The notes: generated by a model from the letters alone, not told the origin. A stretch of DNA of 64,000 nt from Nocardia colli (GCF_008704205.1 NZ_VXLC01000003.1:620001-684000); one strand, 5' to 3'. Shown: positions 41,941 to 50,688, counted from the stretch's first letter. Program-made: numbers and translations.

Positions 41941-42590
41941 CCGACGAGTTCGGCGGCCCGCCGGTCGAGGATCGCGGCCAGTTGCCGGGCCTGTTCGTGG
42001 GCGGTGGCCAGGGACTTCTCGTACAACGGGACCAACTCGGCCATCGCCGGAACGGCAGGAGCCATGGTCAATTCGGGAATCACCGAGGTCACATCGAGCC
42101 CGAGCGTGTGGGACCAGCCCAGAACCGTTTCCAACGTCGGAATCAGGTGGTCTCGCCCCTCGTTCGGAGCGCCGGGACCGTAACCGCCACCGCGGGCAGA
42201 GATCACCACGGCAGGACGGCCGGCGGTAGGGGCGCCCTGAGTGAATCCGAGGGTGCGCCCCTCGATCATGATCTGGTCCAGCCAGGCTTTGAATACCGAC
42301 GGCATCGTGAGGTTGTACATCGGGACGGTGAACAGGTAGGCGTCGGCGCGGAGGAACTCGGCGATGAGTTCGTCCTGGATCCGGGCGGCCGCGGCCTGCT
42401 CAGGGGTGTGCTGGGCCGGGTCGGTCATCCGGGCGGTGATGCCCGCCGCGCTGAGGTGGGGCACAGGCGAGGCCGCCAGGTCGCGATGGACGACCGGGCC
42501 CTGCCATGCGGCGCGGAAGGAGCCGGCGACTTGGCGGGAGACAGAGGCCTCGCCGAGCGAGGAGGCGTCGATGTGCAAGAGGTACGACAT
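41928..42590 (-). CDS. azoR: FMN-dependent NADH-azoreductase (quinone reductase)
   Basis: A 220-residue flavodoxin-fold enzyme. MSYLLHIDASSLGEASVSRQ starts the first strand and phosphate loop. PMYNLTMPSVFKAWLDQI (about residues 94-111) is the AzoR FMN-binding signature, and SARGGGYGPG follows. AzoR reduces quinones and azo compounds by two-electron transfer from NAD(P)H, which prevents redox cycling. It is divergent to an HxlR regulator, the usual partnership for quinone- or electrophile-sensing control as in YodB-AzoR1. Confidence 0.92.
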   Translation of the reverse strand: MSYLLHIDASSLGEASVSRQVAGSFRAAWQGPVVHRDLAASPVPHLSAAGITARMTDPAQHTPEQAAAARIQDELIAEFLRADAYLFTVPMYNLTMPSVFKAWLDQIMIEGRTLGFTQGAPTAGRPAVVISARGGGYGPGAPNEGRDHLIPTLETVLGWSHTLGLDVTSVIPELTMAPAVPAMAELVPLYEKSLATAHEQARQLAAILDRRAAELVGQVR

Positions 42591-42719
42591 GGCGTTCAGC
42601 CTTTCCAGAAGGGAGTCCCGACGATCGGCTGCGCTGGCGCGAAATCAACAGGCACCCTTCAATTCATACGATTTGTGCGTAGCCACATGATGGATCAGAA
42701 TCGGAAGCGGTACAAAAGG

Positions 42720-42731
42720 CACACCGGTGTG
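42720..42731. promoter_or_regulatory. Palindrome between azoR and hxlR
   Basis: CACACCGGTGTG is a perfect 12-bp palindrome in the 155-bp divergent region, 15 bp upstream of the HxlR start. It is a candidate HxlR operator. Confidence 0.5.
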
Positions 42732-42745
42732 TGTGACGGAGAGGA

Positions 42746-43150
42746 ATGTGCGCCATGGAGGTCACAGCACGATCGGACGCGATGGCCGGCCGCGGCCCGT
42801 GTGCCGGTATCCCCGCCGAGCAGATGCAGTTCATCCGGCAAGTCCTCGACCGCATCGGCGACAAATGGAGTCTGCTCGTGATCGCGGTCCTGGAAGCGGG
42901 ACCGTTGCGCTACACCGACCTGCAACGCGAGATCCCCGGCATCTCCCAGCGCATGCTCACCCTCACCCTGCGCCAGCTCCAGCAGGACGGCCTGCTCGAC
43001 CGCGCCGCCTACGCCGAGGTACCCCCGCGCGTCGAGTACTCCCTCACCCCACTCGGCTTAGGCCTGCGCCAGATCGTCAACTCCCTGATCGCCTGGGCCG
43101 CCGAGCACCACAACGAGATTCGCGAAAACCGAGACCGCGCCGCCTCCTGA
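42746..43150 (+). CDS. HxlR-family transcriptional regulator
   Basis: A 134-residue winged-helix regulator. The conserved HxlR features are an N-terminal cysteine (Cys19 in GRGPCAGIP), DRIGDKWSLLVIAVLEAGPLRY, LQREIPGISQRMLTLTLRQL (recognition helix, about residues 60-79) and the wing VPPRVEYSLTPLG. In YodB-type relatives this N-terminal cysteine senses quinones or thiol stress. It is divergent to azoR and probably represses it. ATG 42746 is used; ATG 42755 is also possible. Confidence 0.9.
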   Translation: MCAMEVTARSDAMAGRGPCAGIPAEQMQFIRQVLDRIGDKWSLLVIAVLEAGPLRYTDLQREIPGISQRMLTLTLRQLQQDGLLDRAAYAEVPPRVEYSLTPLGLGLRQIVNSLIAWAAEHHNEIRENRDRAAS

Positions 43151-43163
43151 CACCCGGACTCGG

Positions 43164-43547
43164 TCAGGCGTGATCCGCAGAGTTTGCGGCATCGATCTCG
43201 GCCATGTGCTCCTCCGCCCACGCCCGCAGCGCGGCCAGCGGATTTTCCAGGGAGAGACCGAGATCGGTGAGGCGATAGTGCACGCGCGGCGGGACCGTGG
43301 GTTCGACGCGGCGGGCGACCAGGCCGTCGCGGGTCAGGCTTTGCAGAGTCACCGACAGCATCTTCTGTGAGACGCCGGGCATCCGGCGCTGCAGTTCGGC
43401 GAAGCGGACCTCGCCGGGTGCGGCCTCGGCAAGCAGTTTCACCACCATGGACACCCATTTGGTGCCGAGCCGGTCGAGCAGCTGCCGGGTCGGGCAGGCC
43501 GCAGAGAACAGATCGCCACGCTTGCCCGTGCTGGGCGGGGTAGTCAC
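43164..43547 (-). CDS. HxlR-family transcriptional regulator (second)
   Basis: A 127-residue HxlR regulator with Cys18 in SAACPTRQLLDRLGTKWVSM, recognition helix FAELQRRMPGVSQKMLSVTL and wing VPPRVHYRLTDLG. It shares its layout with the HxlR gene at 42746 but is clearly a distinct paralogue. It is divergent to the alpha/beta hydrolase at 43649, with an inverted repeat between. The two hxlR genes end tail-to-tail, about 14 bp apart. Confidence 0.9.
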   Translation of the reverse strand: MTTPPSTGKRGDLFSAACPTRQLLDRLGTKWVSMVVKLLAEAAPGEVRFAELQRRMPGVSQKMLSVTLQSLTRDGLVARRVEPTVPPRVHYRLTDLGLSLENPLAALRAWAEEHMAEIDAANSADHA

Positions 43548-43596
43548 CTGGAGCTCACCACCTGTCTCGAAAGTGCTGTCTTGGCAGGCTACCCCA

Positions 43597-43631
43597 GGTT
43601 ACCTACGGTCAGCTAGAAACCATCGGTAACC
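43597..43631. promoter_or_regulatory. Probable HxlR operator
   Basis: GGTTACC at 43597-43603 and GGTAACC at 43625-43631 are exact inverted half-sites, centre to centre about 28 bp. They lie between the HxlR gene (start 43547) and the hydrolase (start 43649). Confidence 0.6.
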
Positions 43632-43648
43632 ACATCGCGGAGGATCCC

Positions 43649-44542
43649 ATGTCTGACGAACTGCCCGACCTCACCGTGCGGACAGTGGCAACCAACGGCA
43701 TCGAAGCGAACGTGGCGATCGCCGGCACCGGACCGGCAGTCCTTCTGCTGCACGGCTTTCCCCACACCTGGCAGCTGTGGTCCGAGGTGATAGGCCCACT
43801 CGCGCAACGACATCGGGTGATCGCGCCAGACCTGCGCGGACTCGGCGCCAGCACGCGAGCACCGGACGGCTACGACGCGGGCACGCTTGCCGCCGACGCC
43901 GAGGGACTTCTCGACGCCCTAGGCGAAACCAGCGCGTCGGTAGTCGCGATCGATGCCGGCGCTCCCCCGGCGTTCCTGCTAGCGATGCGGCGGCCCGAAC
44001 GCGTCGACCGTTTGGTGCTCATGGAATCGCTGCTGGGCACACTGCCCGGTGCCGAAACCTTCCTTGCCGCTGGACCGCCTTGGTGGTTCGGTTTTCACGC
44101 GGTGCCTGGTCTTGCCGAAAAGGTCCTTGCCGGAAACGAATCCGACTACCTCGACTGGTTTCTGGCGACCGGCACCCAGGGCCGCGGCATACCCACGGAG
44201 ATCCGTGAGGCCTTCGCCGCCGCCTACACCGGCACCGATTCCTTGCGGTGCGCCTTCTCCTACTACCGCGCGATGCCCACCAGCGCTGAGCAGATCCGGC
44301 AGGCAGTCGACAACGCCCGGCTCACCGTACCGACCATGGCCATCGGGTCTCACCCGGTCGGCACCGCGCTCGAAAACCAACTCCGCCCCATCACCGACAC
44401 ATTGACCGGACACTTGATCGAGGACTGTGGGCACATCATCCCACTCGACCGCCCCGCGACCCTGATGCCTTTGCTTGCCGACTTTCTCGATCGTCCCGCA
44501 CGAGCAGATTTCGCTGGTGAGACGCGCACCGGCAACGGATGA
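43649..44542 (+). CDS. Alpha/beta hydrolase, haloalkane dehalogenase/epoxide hydrolase type
   Basis: A 297-residue hydrolase. LLLHGFPHTWQLWSEVI (about residues 33-49) is the HGxP oxyanion motif. The nucleophile elbow reads VVAIDAGAPPAF with Asp instead of Ser, as in dehalogenases, fluoroacetate dehalogenase and epoxide hydrolases. EDCGHIIPLDRP near the end supplies His. These enzymes form an alkyl-enzyme ester that water then hydrolyses. GGAGG precedes ATG 43649. It is probably controlled by the divergent HxlR regulator. The substrate is undetermined. Confidence 0.85.
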   Translation: MSDELPDLTVRTVATNGIEANVAIAGTGPAVLLLHGFPHTWQLWSEVIGPLAQRHRVIAPDLRGLGASTRAPDGYDAGTLAADAEGLLDALGETSASVVAIDAGAPPAFLLAMRRPERVDRLVLMESLLGTLPGAETFLAAGPPWWFGFHAVPGLAEKVLAGNESDYLDWFLATGTQGRGIPTEIREAFAAAYTGTDSLRCAFSYYRAMPTSAEQIRQAVDNARLTVPTMAIGSHPVGTALENQLRPITDTLTGHLIEDCGHIIPLDRPATLMPLLADFLDRPARADFAGETRTGNG

Positions 44543-44585
44543 TCAGACCTTCGCTCCACGCAACCGACGGAAAGCAGGCTCCCGA

Positions 44586-46061
44586 GTGAATACCGACGTT
44601 GACATCCGCACTGCTGCCGGAGTCGTGCGTGGTCGATGGGAGGGTGGCGTCGCGGTTTTTCGTGGTATCCCCTACGCCGAGTCGCCGGTCGGCGCGCAGC
44701 GTTTTGCCGCGCCCGTTGCGGCGCCGTCGTGGGCGGGCGTGTGGGCCGCGCTGAAGTTCGGTCCATCGGTGTCCCAGCCCGGTAGGCCGTGGTCCGGCGA
44801 CGCCGGAAACTGCTTGACGGTCAACGTCTGGTCGCCGGATGTCGGTGCCGTCGGTCTACCGGTAATGGTGTGGATCCACGGAGGCAGGTACCTGGAAGGG
44901 ACTTCGAGCAACCCGCACCAGGACGGCGCGCTGCTCGCGGGTTCCGGTGTGGTCGTGGTCAGCATGAACTATCGCGTCGGGGTCGAAGGGTTCGCCTATA
45001 TCGCCGGGGCGCCGAACAATCGGGGCATCCTCGACCAGATCGCCGCGTTGCGCTGGGTGCAGGACAACGTTGCCGCGTTCGGCGGCGATCCGGGCAATGT
45101 CACCGTGTTCGGTCAGTCCGCCGGTGCTGGTTGTATCGCGGCGCTGCTCACTATGCCGTTGGCAGCCGGGTTGTTTCGGCGTGCGATAGCCCAAAGTGTC
45201 CCCGGCACTTACTTTTCCGAAGAACTCGCCGCCGCCATTTCGGCCACGATCGCCGAGCAGATCGGTGTGCAGGCCACCGCCGGTGACCTAGCAAGCATCT
45301 CAGCACGTGCACTGATCGACGCAACGGACGCGGCGTCGAAGAAGATGCTGGAGCACGTCGAATCATGGGGCCCGACTGCGCTCACTCCGACACCGTTTTC
45401 CCCTGTTGTCGATGGTGAGGTCCTCCCGTCTGCGCCGTGGCGCGCCCTCGCCGACGGTGCCGCCCGGAACATAGACCTGCTCGTCGGGCACACCCGAGAC
45501 GAATACCGACTGTTCAATCCGCTGTTCGGCACCGAGGTCACCGATGCGCAGCTGACGCAAACGCTGGATCTTTTCGCGCCCGCCTCGAACAGCAACGGCG
45601 GTTACCGCGCTCTCTACCCCGAGGCCACGCCGGGCGCGCTGTACGAACTCGTCCACTGCGACTGGCTGTTCCGGATGCCGAGCCTGCATCTCGCCGACAC
45701 CCACCACGCAGGCGGCGGCCGAACCTGGAACTACGAACTGTGCTGGAGCTACAACCCGGATCAGGGCGCCTCGCACAGTCTCGACGTGCTGCTCGTGTTC
45801 GGCACGCTGAGCCTCGACGACGTCCGCAACCATCCCTCCGCTGAACCGGACGCCGCCGAACAAGCTATCCGGGTCGGCGACCACATGCGTTCCGACTGGC
45901 TGAATTTCGCGACCACAGGCAACCCCGGCTGGCCACCGTACGATCCGGACACCCGATCCACCCGCGTCTACGCCGCCGAGCCGACCACGCAGCCCTACCC
46001 CGAGGAACGTTCACACCAGATCTGGTCCACCCACCTGTTCGACGTCCTCGACCTGCTCTAG
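44586..46061 (+). CDS. Carboxylesterase type B
   Basis: A 491-residue type-B carboxylesterase. TAAGVVRGRWEGGVAVFRGI is the family N-terminus. PVMVWIHGGRYLEGT is the oxyanion loop, and VTVFGQSAGAGCIAALL carries the nucleophile serine near residue 187. HTRDEYRLF gives the acidic residue. No signal peptide is visible, so it is probably intracellular. GTG 44586 is chosen because the protein then starts exactly at the conserved beta strand. Its stop overlaps the convergent citrate synthase stop by 4 bp. Confidence 0.9.
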   Translation: MNTDVDIRTAAGVVRGRWEGGVAVFRGIPYAESPVGAQRFAAPVAAPSWAGVWAALKFGPSVSQPGRPWSGDAGNCLTVNVWSPDVGAVGLPVMVWIHGGRYLEGTSSNPHQDGALLAGSGVVVVSMNYRVGVEGFAYIAGAPNNRGILDQIAALRWVQDNVAAFGGDPGNVTVFGQSAGAGCIAALLTMPLAAGLFRRAIAQSVPGTYFSEELAAAISATIAEQIGVQATAGDLASISARALIDATDAASKKMLEHVESWGPTALTPTPFSPVVDGEVLPSAPWRALADGAARNIDLLVGHTRDEYRLFNPLFGTEVTDAQLTQTLDLFAPASNSNGGYRALYPEATPGALYELVHCDWLFRMPSLHLADTHHAGGGRTWNYELCWSYNPDQGASHSLDVLLVFGTLSLDDVRNHPSAEPDAAEQAIRVGDHMRSDWLNFATTGNPGWPPYDPDTRSTRVYAAEPTTQPYPEERSHQIWSTHLFDVLDLL

Positions 46062-47224
46062 CAGCGCGACGGCACCGGTTCCGGAGCGCGCGGACCGACG
46101 TACCGCGCGGCCGGCCGGATAACCTTCGAGTTCTCGGCTTGCTCGAGCACGTTGGCCGTCCACCCGACAACGCGGCTCGTGGCGAAGGTCGGCGTGAACA
46201 TGGAGCGAGGAATCCCGCAGAGCTCCATGACAACTCCGGCGTAGAACTCGACATTGGCGTACAGATCGCGCCCAGGTTTGAGCTCGGCGAGCAGCTCCGT
46301 GACTCGTCGTTCCACGGTCGTCGCGAACTCCACGAGATCACCGCCGAGTTCGACACCGATGTCGCGCAACAGAACTGAGCGCGGATCCGCGGTGCGATAC
46401 ACGGCGTGACCGAAGCCCATGACCCGGTCGCCGTTGATGATTTTGCCGCGCACCCAGCCGTCGATGCGATCGGGACTGCCGATCTCGTCCAACCCGTCGA
46501 GCGCACGGTCCGGGGCACCGCCGTGCAGTGGACCCGTGAACGCGCCGATCGCCGCGACGACCGCCGAGACGACGTCGGCTCCCGTCGACGCCACCACTCG
46601 CGCGGTGAAGGTGGACGCATTGAACCCGTGATCGATCGTCGCGATCAAGTACTGCTCGATCGCCCGGACAGCCTGTGGGCGCGGCGATTCTCCGGTCAGC
46701 ATGTACAGCCAGTTCGCGGCTGTCGACAGATCCGCCCGCGGAGCGACCGGTTCCAGACCGCGGTCGAGCCGATGCAGCGCGGCCAGGATCGTCGGCGTCA
46801 CCGCGCAGATCAGCAGCGCGTCGGCTTTGCGTGCCGCGGGATCCTCATCCCACACCGGCCGCAGATCGCGCACTCCGGCCAACATCGACAGCGCGGTCCG
46901 CAATCCGACCATCGGCCGGAACGGATCGGCACTCGCCATCGCCGGCAAAACCGGAAGCAGCTCCGCCGGAAGGGTTCGCGCTCGCGCCACCTCGGCCGTG
47001 AACGCGCTCAACTCCGCCCGGTCGGGCAGATGCCCCTCGAACAGCAGAAACCACACCTCCTCGAACGTGCACCCCGTCGCCAACTCGATCGCCGAGTACT
47101 GGCGGTAGTGGTAGAAGCCTTCCTGCCCGCGCACATCGCTCAGCCGGGTCTCGGCCGCCACCACATTGCGCAGTCCCGCGGGTACGTCGATCAGCTCGTC
47201 GAGTTCGACACCGTTGATAGTCAT
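46058..47224 (-). CDS. Citrate synthase/2-methylcitrate synthase family protein
   Basis: A 388-residue type I citrate synthase-fold enzyme. The catalytic set is visible: the first His in IATIDHGFNASTFTARVVAST, the second in GPLHGGAPDRAL, then VMGFGHAVYRTADPR, and the aspartate region near YANVEFYAGVVM. It condenses oxaloacetate with acetyl-CoA or propionyl-CoA. The length is that of the dimeric bacterial form. It is divergent to the HTH-citrate synthase at 47312, and the intergenic region carries an operator-like repeat. It may be an accessory enzyme, not the main TCA one. Confidence 0.9.
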   Translation of the reverse strand: MTINGVELDELIDVPAGLRNVVAAETRLSDVRGQEGFYHYRQYSAIELATGCTFEEVWFLLFEGHLPDRAELSAFTAEVARARTLPAELLPVLPAMASADPFRPMVGLRTALSMLAGVRDLRPVWDEDPAARKADALLICAVTPTILAALHRLDRGLEPVAPRADLSTAANWLYMLTGESPRPQAVRAIEQYLIATIDHGFNASTFTARVVASTGADVVSAVVAAIGAFTGPLHGGAPDRALDGLDEIGSPDRIDGWVRGKIINGDRVMGFGHAVYRTADPRSVLLRDIGVELGGDLVEFATTVERRVTELLAELKPGRDLYANVEFYAGVVMELCGIPRSMFTPTFATSRVVGWTANVLEQAENSKVIRPAARYVGPRAPEPVPSRC

Positions 47225-47270
47225 CGTTCAGACCTCCTTGACTGAACTGTGCGATCACGCTCAACTAGAG

Positions 47271-47294
47271 TCAATATTGATCAAGTCAATATGA
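47271..47294. promoter_or_regulatory. Operator-like repeats between the two citrate synthase genes
   Basis: TCAATATTGA (47271-47280) is a perfect palindrome, and a third GTCAATAT half-site follows at 47284. TATTGA and TCAATA also form an inverted pair across 5 bp. Three regularly spaced half-sites in an AT-rich patch point to binding by the HTH-containing neighbour or another regulator. Confidence 0.55.
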
Positions 47295-47311
47295 GACCGG
47301 AAAGGCAGGTC

Positions 47312-48496
47312 ATGGACAAGAAAGGTGACGCACGCCACCTGACCACCGCCGAGGTGGCGAGCCGGCTCGAGATCAAGCCCGAAACCGTCTACGCCTACGT
47401 CAGCCGCGGACTGCTCACCAAGATCCCGGCGCCCGGCCGCCGCGGCAGCCTGTTCCGCGAGGACGAGGTGGCGCGGCTCGCGCAGGGCCGACGGCACGGC
47501 GGTGATCGCCGGGCGACGATGGAAGACATCGCCAGCACGATCTCGCGCATCGAGGACGACCAGCTGTACTACCGCGGGCGCAACGTCGCGGATCTGGTGA
47601 CGACACATCCGGTCGAATCGGTGGCCAACCTGCTCTGGACCGGCGAACTAGCCTCCCCACCAGAACAATTCACCGCTCCGGCCGAGATCCTGAGCACCTG
47701 CCGCGCCGCCGTCGCAGCCCTGCCCGACAGCACTCGGCTGACCGACCGGATGCGCGTCGCGGTGACCGTCGCCAGCGCCGGCGATCAACTCCGCTTCGAC
47801 CTGTCACCCCAGGGCGTGCTGCGAACCGCCCGAATCCTGCTCGCCGTCGAGGTCGACTCTCTCAGCGCGCCGCATCACAATTCCGGAACCCTCGCCCACC
47901 GCCTGGGCCTCAGCCTCACCGACCTCCCCGTCCCCACCGACCTCCTCGACTCGGCCCTGACTCTGCTCGCCGACCACGGCCTCGCCATCTCCACCGTCGC
48001 CGCCCGAGTGGCCGCCAGCGCCCGTGTCCACCCCTACGGCATCATCTCCGCCGGTCTCGGCGCCCTCGACAGCCAATACCACGGCGCCGCAAGCACAGTC
48101 GCCTACCGCTTCCTCGCCGAAGCCATCACCGACCCCCTCGCCGCCGCCTCCGACCGCCTGCGCCTCGGCGGCCGCCTCCCCGGCTTCGGCCACCTCGTCT
48201 ACCGAACCAGCGACCCCCGAGCCGACCTCCTCCTCACCATGCTCCGCACCGTCCCCGCCGCCCAACCAGCCCTCACCGCCATCGACACCATCACCACCCC
48301 CCTGGGCGCCCCGCACACCGCCATCCCCAACATCGACCTCGCCCTGGCCGTCCTCATGCACGCCTACCGCATGCGCCCCGACGCCGGCGAAGCCATCTTC
48401 GCCCTCGCCCGCACCATCGGCTGGACCGCCCACACCCTCGAGGAATACACCGAACCCCCAATGCGCTTCCGCCCCAACCGAACCCCCACCCTCTGA
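47312..48496 (+). CDS. Citrate synthase-like protein with N-terminal MerR-type helix-turn-helix
   Basis: A 394-residue protein. Residues about 8-55 (LTTAEVASRLEIKPETVYAYVSRGLLTK) are an excisionase/MerR-like helix-turn-helix. The rest is a citrate synthase fold with SRIEDDQLYYRGRNVADL, AARVAASARVHPYG, QYHGAASTVAYRFL and GRLPGFGHLVYRTSDPR. The first catalytic histidine context differs from the paralogue (VHPYG), so catalysis may be reduced and a regulatory, metabolite-sensing role is plausible. ATG 47312 follows GGAAAGGCAGG; ATG 47291 is an alternative. It may control the divergent citrate synthase. Confidence 0.85.
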   Translation: MDKKGDARHLTTAEVASRLEIKPETVYAYVSRGLLTKIPAPGRRGSLFREDEVARLAQGRRHGGDRRATMEDIASTISRIEDDQLYYRGRNVADLVTTHPVESVANLLWTGELASPPEQFTAPAEILSTCRAAVAALPDSTRLTDRMRVAVTVASAGDQLRFDLSPQGVLRTARILLAVEVDSLSAPHHNSGTLAHRLGLSLTDLPVPTDLLDSALTLLADHGLAISTVAARVAASARVHPYGIISAGLGALDSQYHGAASTVAYRFLAEAITDPLAAASDRLRLGGRLPGFGHLVYRTSDPRADLLLTMLRTVPAAQPALTAIDTITTPLGAPHTAIPNIDLALAVLMHAYRMRPDAGEAIFALARTIGWTAHTLEEYTEPPMRFRPNRTPTL

Positions 48497-48651
48497 ATAC
48501 GGTCCCGTCGGGCTGTTCGCGAGTTCGGGGGCAGTCGCCCGACATCCGACGCCGATGACTGAACACCGTCTCCCTCGATCGGGTGGTGCACTACCTTCGC
48601 GCCAGAAATATCCCATGCTCGACGCCGATGTCGGGTCCTGGTAATAATTGC

Positions 48652-48675
48652 CGAAAATCGGGCGGATAGGGCGTA
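48652..48675. repeat. Left member of a 24-bp inverted pair
   Basis: CGAAAATCGGGCGGATA then G then GGCGTA. It matches the reverse complement of 50689-50712 at 23 of 24 positions, with weaker similarity on both sides. The pair faces inward and brackets about 2.06 kb. Confidence 0.8.
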
Positions 48676-48762
48676 GGCGCTGGTTGAGCTGTCCGGTCTT
48701 GTTGGACCCATCGGATATCAGCCGCTGCGGGTCCGAGACACCCTCTTCTGATCGAGTGTCAA

Positions 48763-48820
48763 TGTCGGACAATCCGTTTGACGACGAGAACGGACGCTTC
48801 TACGCACTCATGAACGACTC
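48763..48820 (+). pseudogene. MbtH-like protein, N-terminal remnant
   Basis: ATG 48763 encodes MSDNPFDDENGRFYALMND, an exact match to the MbtH opening pattern (NPFDDxxGxFyvLvND). The rest of MbtH (SLWPxFaxVPaGW onwards) is not found; the frame continues into DNA opposite the membrane-protein gene. MbtH proteins activate NRPS adenylation domains. No NRPS lies in this window, so this is a stray, broken copy. Confidence 0.75.
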
Positions 48821-48872
48821 ACCCGCCTGGCTGGCCCGCGACCGCAGGCCACCCCGGGCTGAGTTCTCGAGC

Positions 48873-49844
48873 TCAGGGGTGGCGCGCGTCGCGGAAACGT
48901 CGGAACACCTCGTGTCCGCTGGACAGCAGGACGACAGCGCCTGTCAGGGTGTAGAAGGCGTCCGGGGTGTGCAGCGAGCCGTTGAAGTCGTCCAGGACGA
49001 TCGGGTCGAACAGCATGTGCCGGTAGAGGATCCAGGCCAGCGGCAGGGCGAACAGCGCGTGCCCGAGCGCGTACCAACCCGCCCGCAGGGGCGTCCAGTT
49101 GCCGGCCGCGACTCGGATCAGGTCCAGAGCCACGAGCATGCCCAGGCCGATCACCACTGGCCAGATCCACCCGTTCCACAGCGAGGGCTCGAGCACCTCC
49201 ATGCGCCGGATGCTCCCGTCCGCGCTGTGAAACCGGTAGGGCATGGCGATGTGCTGCCAGACGATCACGCCGAGCAGCAGCGCCGACCACATCGCCGAGC
49301 CGAACGCGAAGTAGCCGCTCCGATCCGTCTGGTGCGGGTCGGGCACTTCGTCCGGCAGGTCCTCGGGCGTCCAGGTGCCACCGCCGACGACCGTCTCATT
49401 GCGGTACCGGGTGCGCTGGGCCACCGCGAACGCCACCGTGGGCCAGGCGATCATCTGGGCGGCAGCGGTCACCGTCACCATGACCGCGGTGAGCACCAGC
49501 TGGCGGAGACTTTTGCCGTCCACCACGTCCAGGGCGACGAACAGGACCACCACCAGCGGCAGAACCGTCGTCAGCAGGAGCTTCATCAACCGCAGGTAGG
49601 GCGGGTAGAGCTCGGGGCCGATCAGCACGAGCGGCCGGTCCGCGAAACGCAAGGCGAGCGGGACCGGGTCGCCCATCTCGACGAGCACCTCGCGCTCGGC
49701 TGTGCTCGGGTCGGACGCGCCGCGTGCCTCGACCATGTCGGCGATGGTGGCACGCAGCTCCTCGGCGATGTCGCCGCGCTGCTCGGCCGGAAGCCGGCGG
49801 ATGACCTCATGCACGTAACGCTCCGTCAGCGAGCTTTTACTCAT
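48873..49844 (-). CDS. HAAS-domain integral membrane protein
   Basis: A 323-residue protein. The N-terminal HAAS-like domain (about residues 1-75, YVHEVIRRLPAEQRGDIAEELRATIAD) is followed by about six transmembrane helices. HAAS-containing membrane proteins are typically encoded just after a PadR repressor, as here (PadR stop and this start about 9 nt apart), and are thought to act in envelope stress or signalling. ATG 49844 is preceded by GGGG. The substrate or partner is unknown. Confidence 0.82.
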   Translation of the reverse strand: MSKSSLTERYVHEVIRRLPAEQRGDIAEELRATIADMVEARGASDPSTAEREVLVEMGDPVPLALRFADRPLVLIGPELYPPYLRLMKLLLTTVLPLVVVLFVALDVVDGKSLRQLVLTAVMVTVTAAAQMIAWPTVAFAVAQRTRYRNETVVGGGTWTPEDLPDEVPDPHQTDRSGYFAFGSAMWSALLLGVIVWQHIAMPYRFHSADGSIRRMEVLEPSLWNGWIWPVVIGLGMLVALDLIRVAAGNWTPLRAGWYALGHALFALPLAWILYRHMLFDPIVLDDFNGSLHTPDAFYTLTGAVVLLSSGHEVFRRFRDARHP

Positions 49845-49853
49845 CAATTCCCC

Positions 49854-50204
49854 CTAGATCAGTCGCGAGATCGAGGCGACCAGGGCCTGCCATTCCGACG
49901 TCAGCCCCTCACGTACCCGCGAGCCCTCGGAGTTCACCCGGTAGAACTTCCGAGGCCGCGAATCATCGACGTTCCACTCGCTGGTCAGCAGGCCCTGCTT
50001 GTCCAGACGGCGCAGCAAGGGATACAGAGTGTTGCCCTCGACCGGAATGCCCGCCTCATTGAGCGTTTCCAGCAGCGCGTAGCCGTACTGCGGCTCCTCC
50101 AGCAGCACCAGGCAGGCCAGCACGACCGTGCCACGGCGCAACTCCTGGGCCTGATTGAGGATCAGCTCTTCCGGGCTCACACCGAACACAATACTGTGTG
50201 CCAT
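49854..50204 (-). CDS. PadR-family transcriptional regulator
   Basis: A 116-residue PadR regulator of the short class. [28 protein letters not shown] (about residues 21-48), the recognition helix [17 protein letters not shown] and the wing [12 protein letters not shown] are all present. Members repress their own operon and release DNA upon drug or stress-ligand binding. It is the first gene of a two-gene operon with the HAAS membrane protein. A partial inverted repeat (ACAATA...TATTGT, 50188-50214) overlaps the start region. Confidence 0.9.
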   Translation of the reverse strand: MAHSIVFGVSPEELILNQAQELRRGTVVLACLVLLEEPQYGYALLETLNEAGIPVEGNTLYPLLRRLDKQGLLTSEWNVDDSRPRKFYRVNSEGSRVREGLTSEWQALVASISRLI

Positions 50205-50214
50205 ACATTATTGT
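50188..50214. promoter_or_regulatory. Possible PadR operator
   Basis: ACAATA (50188-50193) and TATTGT (50209-50214) are inverted half-sites with a 15-bp spacer around the PadR start codon. PadR operators are often ATGT/ACAT-type palindromes at this location. Confidence 0.4.
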
Positions 50215-50353
50215 CGAGCGACAGTTCCCGGAACATGCCCCGGATAACGGCCTATTATCTGGGGTGACATCGGAACCGTCCTGCGGCGAATCCGCCGCGG
50301 CACAGCACGAAGCCGCCCCGTTATCCGGGGTAAGCCGGAAAGGCGGGCACGAT

Positions 50354-50680
50354 GGCCGCAAGCCGACCCGGGCCCGGCAAATACCTCGCCGACTGCCACA
50401 CCTGTCCCGCACCGGACTCGCACGGCTGTCCTACGACCAAGCACGCGACCTGCTCGATATCGCCTCCGCCGAGCACGGGCCGGGCACCGGCTGGGACTTG
50501 CACGAACTCCGGCACTCAGGACTGACCCACCTCGGCGAATCCGGCGCGAGCCTGCTTGAGCTGATGGCCAAGTCCCGCCACCGGAAGGCCGAGAACCTGC
50601 GCCGCGACTTCAAACCGTCTCCACAGGCCATGCGCGAGCTGACGAGCCTCATCGGCCCTGGAGCCTCCCACACTCACTGA
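50354..50680 (+). pseudogene. Tyrosine recombinase (integrase), C-terminal fragment
   Basis: From about residue 52 of an open frame, the translation [20 protein letters not shown], then [17 protein letters not shown] and [20 protein letters not shown] is the C-terminal half of an actinobacterial integrase. The H-x-L-R-H box is intact, but the usual Tyr after LRR reads Asp (RRDF instead of RRYF), and the N-terminal half with the first catalytic Arg is missing. It is inactive. Its stop is 9 bp before the right inverted repeat. Confidence 0.8.
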
Positions 50681-50688
50681 CCAGCATT

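Larger units (their letters stand above)
48497..48872. other. Gap with inverted-repeat end and mbtH remnant
   Basis: No intact gene. It contains the left 24-bp repeat (48652-48675) and the start of an mbtH gene (48763). Between them nothing is recognised. Confidence 0.6.

Noticed and set aside
48804..48872. Extension of the MbtH remnant to a full fusion protein
   Set aside because: After MND the frame loses MbtH similarity and simply runs opposite the HAAS membrane-protein gene.
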